From contig CAJMNV010000066.1 in assembly GCA_905214825.1 (NCBI GenBank), positions 1 to 10,657 on the forward strand: a stretch of DNA of 10,657 bases, read 5' to 3'. Under the pieces are notes generated by a model that did not search any database, was not told the DNA's origin, and saw only the letters and a list, made by a program, of their open reading frames with translations. Below are positions 6,621-10,657 of this stretch, piece after piece. The position numbers were made by a program, and so were the translations under genes. Every line of letters begins with the position of its first letter. Within the stretch, counting starts at the first letter, position 1. The stretch comes from an uncultured bacterium (GTDB lineage: Bacteria > Bacillota > Clostridia > Lachnospirales > Anaerotignaceae).

Positions 6621-6806
6621 TCAGAATGACAATTTGCAAATACTAGCGATAAATTGTGTAAAATCGTTTTTATTGTTGTGCTGACATCGGTTGTGTTTTT
6701 GGCAATTATTTTTGCCAAAAACATCATGCATTATTTTATCAAAATCTGCTTGAATACCGACGCCTGTACAGAAACAATGTTCTGTAATAGATAATGCTTT
6801 TTTCAT
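6621..6806 (-). CDS. Small Cys/His-rich protein between the TPP riboswitch and thiC
   Basis: This 61-residue protein is not one I recognise. It starts at ATG 6806, eight bases after a good AAGGAG, and ends 50 bases before the thiC start, so it should be made from the same riboswitch-controlled mRNA. Five cysteines and several histidines are clustered: HCFC at residues 10-13, then NCQKHNRCQH at 34-43, and Cys57. That spacing could hold a metal ion. Residues 20-31 (ADFDKIMHDVFG) would form an amphipathic helix. There is no signal peptide or membrane helix. It could be a real small protein, a translated leader peptide affecting thiC, or the remnant of a larger gene. The frame continues upstream to a TTG at 6974 without a ribosome binding site, and I do not count that part. 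An 11-bp inverted repeat lies inside it (6695-6722). Confidence 0.55.
   Translation of the reverse strand: MKKALSITEHCFCTGVGIQADFDKIMHDVFGKNNCQKHNRCQHNNKNDFTQFIASICKLSF
6695..6722. repeat. Perfect 11-bp inverted repeat inside the small ORF
   Basis: GTTTTTGGCAA (6695-6705) pairs perfectly with TTGCCAAAAAC (6712-6722) across a 6-base loop. No T tract follows on either strand, so it is not an intrinsic terminator. In the thiC mRNA it would form a stable hairpin within the coding sequence of the 61-residue protein. Confidence 0.6.
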
Positions 6807-6972
6807 TATTTTTTCTCCTTTTATATATGTGGCATTATTTTTTATATAGCGATAGAAAGTGGTGTCCCCAGTATACCGCTTGTTTGTATGGGTCATAACC
6901 AAAACAAACCATATGAAAATCTTTGAAATGAAATTAAAATGCTGCCAATCACTTCCTTTCTGAAATGGAAAC
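6807..6972 (-). other. Leader between the riboswitch terminator and the small ORF
   Basis: These 166 bases of the thiC transcript lie after the attenuator and before the small ORF. They hold no convincing gene or structured RNA that I can recognise. A TATACT at about 6866-6871 on the reverse strand resembles a -10 box but has no -35 partner at a usable distance. Confidence 0.5.
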
Positions 6973-7007
6973 AAAAAAAGAGGAGTCCCAAAAAAAGGGG
7001 GCCTCCT
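6973..7007 (-). terminator. Riboswitch-controlled attenuator terminator
   Basis: On the reverse strand, a 9-bp stem with one G/A mismatch (7007-6999 with 6989-6981) is followed by C and T7 (complement of 6980-6973). It begins 16 bases after the end of the TPP aptamer, the usual position for the expression platform of a transcription-terminating riboswitch. The competing antiterminator pairing could not be identified by eye. Confidence 0.8.
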
Positions 7008-7023
7008 TGAAAAATCATGTTAT

Positions 7024-7113
7024 GACGACTTCCTACGGCGGCATTATCCGCATCAGGTTAAAGGGTCGAAGGTAATACCTTCCTCTCAGCCTGTTTTACA
7101 AACTCCCCTGCTA
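7024..7113 (-). ncRNA. TPP riboswitch (THI element)
   Basis: On the reverse strand the conserved THI-box pieces appear in order: CAGGGGAG (about 7111-7104), GGCTGAGAGG (about 7092-7083), ACCC, AACCTGATGCGGATAATGCC (about 7062-7043) and CGTAGGAAGTC. CTGAGA and GGATAATGC form the pyrimidine- and pyrophosphate-sensing parts of the TPP aptamer. An intrinsic terminator follows, so the RNA should stop transcription when TPP is plentiful. It controls the small ORF and thiC. The 3' block reads GTAGGAAG rather than the commoner GTAGGGAAG, a small deviation. Confidence 0.96.
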
Positions 7114-7126
7114 ATTGGTTATTTAT

Positions 7127-7155
7127 AGTATATGCTTATTTTTGATTGTTGTCAA
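7127..7155 (-). promoter_or_regulatory. Sigma-A promoter of the TPP riboswitch-thiC transcript
   Basis: On the reverse strand, a perfect TTGACA (7155-7150) and TATACT (7132-7127) are 17 bases apart. The start would be near 7120, directly before the aptamer. Confidence 0.85.
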
Positions 7156-7157
7156 TG

Positions 7158-7200
7158 ATATCAAAATAAAAAGATTATGATATTTTGTTGTTTTTGATAT
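7158..7200. repeat. AT-rich inverted repeat upstream of the thiC promoter
   Basis: ATATCAAAA (7158-7166) pairs with TTTTGATAT (7192-7200) around a 25-base spacer. It lies between the stop codon of the CitE-like gene and the -35 box of the thiC promoter. It lacks a T tract on the reverse strand and is a poor terminator, so it may be chance in such AT-rich DNA. Confidence 0.35.
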
Positions 7201-7215
7201 GGATATTGCAAATAT

Positions 7216-8181
7216 TTATGAATGTACCCCATATACTTTTGCCAGACGCAGGATTTTATTTGCCCAACGAAGATGTGTCAGATATTCATTCATGCGGTGT
7301 GCATTATGGTTTGCAGATACAAGTTTTCCGCCTGACATATCCCAATTTAATATGCAATATGCATCATTGTAGTCTGTTTTATGCACACGCAACATTTCAT
7401 TCACAATGGGAATTTGATTTGGGTGAATCACTGTCTTTCCAACAAATCCACTCAATAAATCAAGTTCTAATTCGTTTCGTAATCCCGTATCCCAACCATC
7501 TCCGGCATAGTATTCCCAAACGGGACCAGATACCACATATTGACTAGCAAATGTTGTGTTAATGTCAATCAACAAATTGGCAACTGGTTTCAAATCATAA
7601 ATGGTGTTTTGCATATGTCGTCTTAATCCAAATGCATTTGAAAAGTCATTTCCACCTACACGAATATTTAATATACTGTCTGCTATAACAGCTAGTTTTT
7701 CTTTGATATATGCAAGATTATTATATCTGGATTTCAAATCAATCATACTGACAGATTCAAAAATAGGCATATAATAATAATTGCATGAAAAATGCTGTTT
7801 TAAATCTTGTATGGTAGCAATATATGCATCACAATTTTCAACAAAAAATTTTGGCAGAATAAAACCTGTCAATATTTCAGAAAATTCTTGAAATTGTATG
7901 GCTAGTTTATGCAGATGTTTTGGAGAACGAATACGAATAAAAATCAATGGCATATAAAATTCACATTCTTTTCTTGCCTGCATGATTTGTGTGAGTGTTT
8001 GGTGCAGTGTTTGTTCTGCTTGTTCTACAACACTTTCGTGTATGGTATCTTCCAAACAAAAAGCTAACGAAAAAGGATGTGGAATTCGTTCGTTTTTTAA
8101 GGAATTTACAATAGAACCATGTGTATTTGCGGGACAGTATAACAATGCCCCAATATCATAACCAGTTACTTTTGGGTACAT
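7216..8181 (-). CDS. CitE-like HpcH/HpaI family TIM-barrel lyase, Ter-cluster type
   Basis: This 321-residue cytoplasmic protein resembles the citrate lyase beta-subunit (CitE) superfamily. It shows LYCPAN at 14-19 near the N-terminus, FCLEDTI at 41-47 (Glu44/Asp45), IRIRSP at 82-87 for the substrate-binding arginine, FILPKF at 107-112, Glu142 in PIFES, RVGGNDFSNAFG at 174-185 with the metal-binding Asp179, and VIHPNQIPIVNE near 251-262. These are the landmarks of a Mg-dependent C-C bond lyase. Sequence style and neighbour fit the branch found in Ter stress-response clusters, which is proposed to act in making a nucleoside-like metabolite, rather than true citrate lyase: no CitD, CitF or CitC is present. 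The start is set by GAGG seven bases before ATG. It is divergent from the YceG-like gene, and no clear terminator follows it. The substrate is unknown. Confidence 0.85.
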   Translation of the reverse strand: MYPKVTGYDIGALLYCPANTHGSIVNSLKNERIPHPFSLAFCLEDTIHESVVEQAEQTLHQTLTQIMQARKECEFYMPLIFIRIRSPKHLHKLAIQFQEFSEILTGFILPKFFVENCDAYIATIQDLKQHFSCNYYYMPIFESVSMIDLKSRYNNLAYIKEKLAVIADSILNIRVGGNDFSNAFGLRRHMQNTIYDLKPVANLLIDINTTFASQYVVSGPVWEYYAGDGWDTGLRNELELDLLSGFVGKTVIHPNQIPIVNEMLRVHKTDYNDAYCILNWDMSGGKLVSANHNAHRMNEYLTHLRWANKILRLAKVYGVHS

Positions 8182-8237
8182 AAAAAAACCTCGTTTATCT
8201 TTTTCGTTTGAAATGAAATCATCATATTATGAATAAT

Positions 8238-8266
8238 ATCATAACACAAATTGCAACAGATGGAAA
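8238..8266 (-). promoter_or_regulatory. Possible promoter of the CitE-like gene
   Basis: On the reverse strand, TTTCCA (8266-8261) and TATGAT (8243-8238) are 17 bases apart. The -10 is good and the -35 matches four of six consensus bases. The leader would be about 50 bases. Confidence 0.4.
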
Positions 8267-8329
8267 CTCTGAATTTTTTTGGCAAAAGTATCATATATAT
8301 TATATTGCTGTAAAATATTGCTTTTTTTG

Positions 8330-8358
8330 TTGAAACAAATAGTCTATGATGTTATAAT
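8330..8358 (+). promoter_or_regulatory. Sigma-A promoter of the YceG-like gene
   Basis: TTGAAA (8330-8335) and a perfect TATAAT (8353-8358) are 17 bases apart, giving a leader of about 33 bases. The -35 box sits within the short palindrome TTTGTTGAAACAAA (8326-8339), which could be an operator. Confidence 0.75.
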
Positions 8359-8397
8359 AATGAAAATAATACATCCAAAATAAGAAAGTGTGTAGAT

Positions 8398-10657
8398 ATG
8401 TTTAAGAGAGCGAATTTACATAAACTGAATGATTATTTTATACCTCTTTCCGGTAGAGTACAAAGGGGTATGTATTTTTGTAGAATTGCGAAAAATTCAA
8501 ACGAAGTGACTGCATTTATCAAGAAATATTATGATACAGCACATCGTGGCGGTGTTGTGATTGATGGTAGAATTCCAAATCCAACACCACAAAATTTGAA
8601 ATATTTTGATGAAATGATGGGTAACGATTTTCAGCTTGACCAAAACTTTCTTTCGGTAAAATTGAAAAAATGGTTGCCACGTATGTCGGATACACAAAGA
8701 GAAACTGTCGTAACAGCAATTTTTTCTACATTGCAAGATATGCAAAAAAATGGGAAAAATGAAAATATGTTGCGTAATGCATATATGAAATATATGTGTT
8801 GGTTATATTATAAATTTGAAAGAATTGTCAATCAGTTAGGTGGTGAAACACCACCAAAGATTTTGTATGATGGCACAATTAGCAATTATGAATTACAATT
8901 TTTGGTTGTATTATCCAGAGCCGGCACAGATATTGTACTTTTGGAACGAGAAGGCGATGATGTATATATACAGCTAGATGCAAAATCAGAATATTCACAA
9001 CTGTATGAAGAGGAAACGATGACTGCTTTTCCGGATGATTTCAATTTGAAATGGATACAGTCTGAAATTGTCAAACAAGTCAATCAACAACGCCTTTACG
9101 GAATGCTTCCGAGTGTACAAAATTGTACCAATGCATGGATGCAAAAAGCAGAATTGGCACAAGTACTGATACCTGTGAGAAATCGTGGTACAGATGATAC
9201 CTTTTTTTATAACAGCTTTCTCATACAATATGGTGTGGAAGAGAAATTGACATATTCCAATGATTTGTTTGCTTTTTATAAAAATTTGAAAAATGAACAA
9301 CGAAAAATTTGTGTTGTGAATAAGGAAATTCCAGTTCCCACAATGGAAGAAATTGCAACTATCAAAAGGGGCAATTATACAAATATAGACCAAATGGTGT
9401 TGGATTTATCACAAAATATTCAATATTCTGCAAATATTGAATTGCAAAAGTTGATGATAAAAAGTTTTGTTGATGTGCTTTTAGAAGAAAGTGAAAAACA
9501 AAACGCAAATATTTTGAAATTGACAAACAAAGCAGTTTATTTATTATGTTGGCTGAAACGCTATCAAAAAATATTGTTTGAAAATTGGAAAATGCCAGAA
9601 ATATCTGTTTTTATTTTATTTGGAAATTGTGCTTCCGAAAATGAGAAACTGTTTTTACAGCTATTGTCCAAATTGCCCATAGATGTTTTGATTTTACTGC
9701 CGAATTTGAATGTTGGTACTGTTATGCAGTCACAAAATTTATTGGAAATCAAATACGAATTTTCTATTTCTATGGAAGAATTCCCAGTAGAACAAGGACA
9801 GATGCGGGTAAGCACAGCGGCTTTCCAAGCAGAAAGAGATTTGGACGAATTGATGTATCAAGATACAGGGTTGTATCGCAATCAACAATATGCAAAAGCA
9901 GAAACAGTGACACTGCAAACGATGTATGAAGAAATTGAAATTCTCTGGAACCAAGAACTCAAATATCGCCCAAGTTTTGGCACAGATAATGATGTGGTAA
10001 CACTGCCGGTGTTATTGGGAAAAGTTTGTGGTGTCAAAGATGGACAAGTTGCACCATATTGGCAAGCAATCAAAAAAATGGTGACACCAGATACATTGCT
10101 CATTACACAAATACCTTGGATTTCTTCTTTGGACGAAAATCCAATGAAACCATATACTACGCAGTTTTTGAAAAATGGAAAATTGCTCAAAAATAAAATC
10201 AAAGAACATAAAGCATATCCATATAGTATTTTACGCCAAGAAATGCAGGAGTATCTTTTGGAACGGTTACAGGTGTTGCTAGATGAAAAAATCATTCAAG
10301 GTACTTATGAAAACGGTACAGAATACACCATCATTGCAACAATACTGCATTTAGACAAAGATATTTTGCGTATGATTCAGAAATTTGATTTTACAAAAAA
10401 AAATCCAAAGCTCATTTTCATCAATACAACAGAAAAAATCATTTCTTTGGAAGATAGTATTGTGATTGCATTTCTGAATTTGGTAGGTTTTGATATTTTG
10501 TTTTTTGTTCCAACAGGTTATCAATGTATTGAAAAATATTTCCATACAAGATTTGTACATGAATATCAAATTGGTGAGTATATGTATGACCTTTCCATAC
10601 CCAATTTGAATGGTGTACAAGATAAAGGATTCAATTCAATAAAAAGATTATTTGGAA
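8398..10657 (+). CDS. YceG family protein of a Ter stress-response cluster (3' partial)
   Basis: The frame is open from ATG 8398 to the window edge, 753 codons without a stop. The protein is recognised as YceG-like (the family of B. subtilis YceG, a gene of the yceCDEFGH tellurium/stress cluster) by three similar core segments. These are PPKILYDGT (from 152) leading to GTDIVLLERE, PEISVFILFGN (from 400) leading to IDVLILLPNL, and NPKLIFINT (from 669) leading to GFDILFFVPTGYQ (about 697-709). Each looks like a strand, helix, strand unit of a Rossmann-like fold. YIGEYMYDL-like and PNL motifs close to the edge suggest that little is missing. It is longer than B. subtilis YceG (about 540 residues). 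There is no signal peptide or membrane helix. The biochemical function is unknown, and the family is linked to a biosynthetic module in Ter systems. The ribosome binding site is weak (AAGAAAG about 8 bases upstream), but no better start exists and the promoter fits. Confidence 0.82.
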   Translation, partial: MFKRANLHKLNDYFIPLSGRVQRGMYFCRIAKNSNEVTAFIKKYYDTAHRGGVVIDGRIPNPTPQNLKYFDEMMGNDFQLDQNFLSVKLKKWLPRMSDTQRETVVTAIFSTLQDMQKNGKNENMLRNAYMKYMCWLYYKFERIVNQLGGETPPKILYDGTISNYELQFLVVLSRAGTDIVLLEREGDDVYIQLDAKSEYSQLYEEETMTAFPDDFNLKWIQSEIVKQVNQQRLYGMLPSVQNCTNAWMQKAELAQVLIPVRNRGTDDTFFYNSFLIQYGVEEKLTYSNDLFAFYKNLKNEQRKICVVNKEIPVPTMEEIATIKRGNYTNIDQMVLDLSQNIQYSANIELQKLMIKSFVDVLLEESEKQNANILKLTNKAVYLLCWLKRYQKILFENWKMPEISVFILFGNCASENEKLFLQLLSKLPIDVLILLPNLNVGTVMQSQNLLEIKYEFSISMEEFPVEQGQMRVSTAAFQAERDLDELMYQDTGLYRNQQYAKAETVTLQTMYEEIEILWNQELKYRPSFGTDNDVVTLPVLLGKVCGVKDGQVAPYWQAIKKMVTPDTLLITQIPWISSLDENPMKPYTTQFLKNGKLLKNKIKEHKAYPYSILRQEMQEYLLERLQVLLDEKIIQGTYENGTEYTIIATILHLDKDILRMIQKFDFTKKNPKLIFINTTEKIISLEDSIVIAFLNLVGFDILFFVPTGYQCIEKYFHTRFVHEYQIGEYMYDLSIPNLNGVQDKGFNSIKRLFG

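Noticed and set aside
6850..6900. Second promoter upstream of the small ORF (TATACT on the reverse strand)
   Set aside because: No -35 hexamer with more than three matches lies at 16-18 bases, so it is not supported.
6621..6974. 117-residue version of the small thiC-leader ORF
   Set aside because: It would start at a TTG on the T tract of the attenuator with no ribosome binding site. Only the internal ATG at 6806 has one.
6999..7007. AGGAGG in the attenuator stem as a ribosome binding site
   Set aside because: No start codon with an open frame follows at a usable distance, and the bases are explained by the terminator stem.
7185..7547. 120-residue forward ORF over the end of the CitE-like gene
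   Set aside because: It is antisense to a gene with clear family motifs and has no ribosome binding site.
8497..10620. Many reverse-strand ORFs of 60-140 residues
   Set aside because: All are antisense to the single long YceG-like frame, are rich in Ile/Phe/Cys from AT-rich complement codons, and lack ribosome binding sites.
1..10657. CRISPR arrays, insertion sequences, tRNA or rRNA genes
   Set aside because: No regularly spaced repeats, transposase motifs, terminal inverted repeats or tRNA/rRNA-like sequences were seen on either strand.

Overview
The window is AT-rich bacterial chromosome with strong purine-rich ribosome binding sites (AAGGAG, GAGGGGG), intrinsic terminators and a TPP riboswitch. 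Together with a LytTR/GHKL two-component pair, a short-form ThiC and a Ter-type YceG protein, this points to a low-GC Gram-positive anaerobe, probably a member of the Clostridia (Lachnospiraceae-like). The genus cannot be set from the sequence alone.

Left part (1-2690). The C-terminal 52 residues of a protein ending in an Ada-type zinc-binding tail come first, closed by a strong terminator. A reverse-strand ridA (enamine/imine deaminase) follows, with its own promoter and terminator. Divergent from it is prfC (peptide chain release factor RF3, full length, 529 residues), closed by a long hairpin. These are housekeeping genes.

Middle part (2690-5255). A signalling cassette on the + strand encodes a LytTR response regulator, an overlapping AgrC/ComD-like GHKL sensor kinase, and a small lysine/glutamine-rich coiled-coil protein that may belong to the FlxA-like group. 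The last codons of the kinase gene contain two near-identical 9-base direct repeats 21 bases apart, placed just upstream of a good sigma-A type promoter for the small gene. The same word, with a degenerate partner also 21 bases away, sits upstream of the regulator gene. This spacing is what LytTR regulators such as pneumococcal ComE recognise, so the small protein is a predicted target and the regulator may control itself.

Thiamine part (5260-7155, reverse strand). A TTGACA-17-TATACT promoter drives a TPP riboswitch, followed by an intrinsic terminator, a long leader, an unrecognised 61-residue Cys/His-rich small ORF with a good ribosome binding site, and then thiC (HMP-phosphate synthase). 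High TPP should stop transcription before both genes.

Right part (7216-10657). A reverse-strand CitE-like (HpcH/HpaI family) TIM-barrel lyase is divergent from a long YceG-like protein that is still open at the window edge after 753 codons. Both families are known members of the biosynthetic module of Ter (tellurium/stress response) gene clusters, so the window probably enters such a cluster at its right edge. The YceG-like protein shows three related strand-helix-strand segments about 250-270 residues apart.
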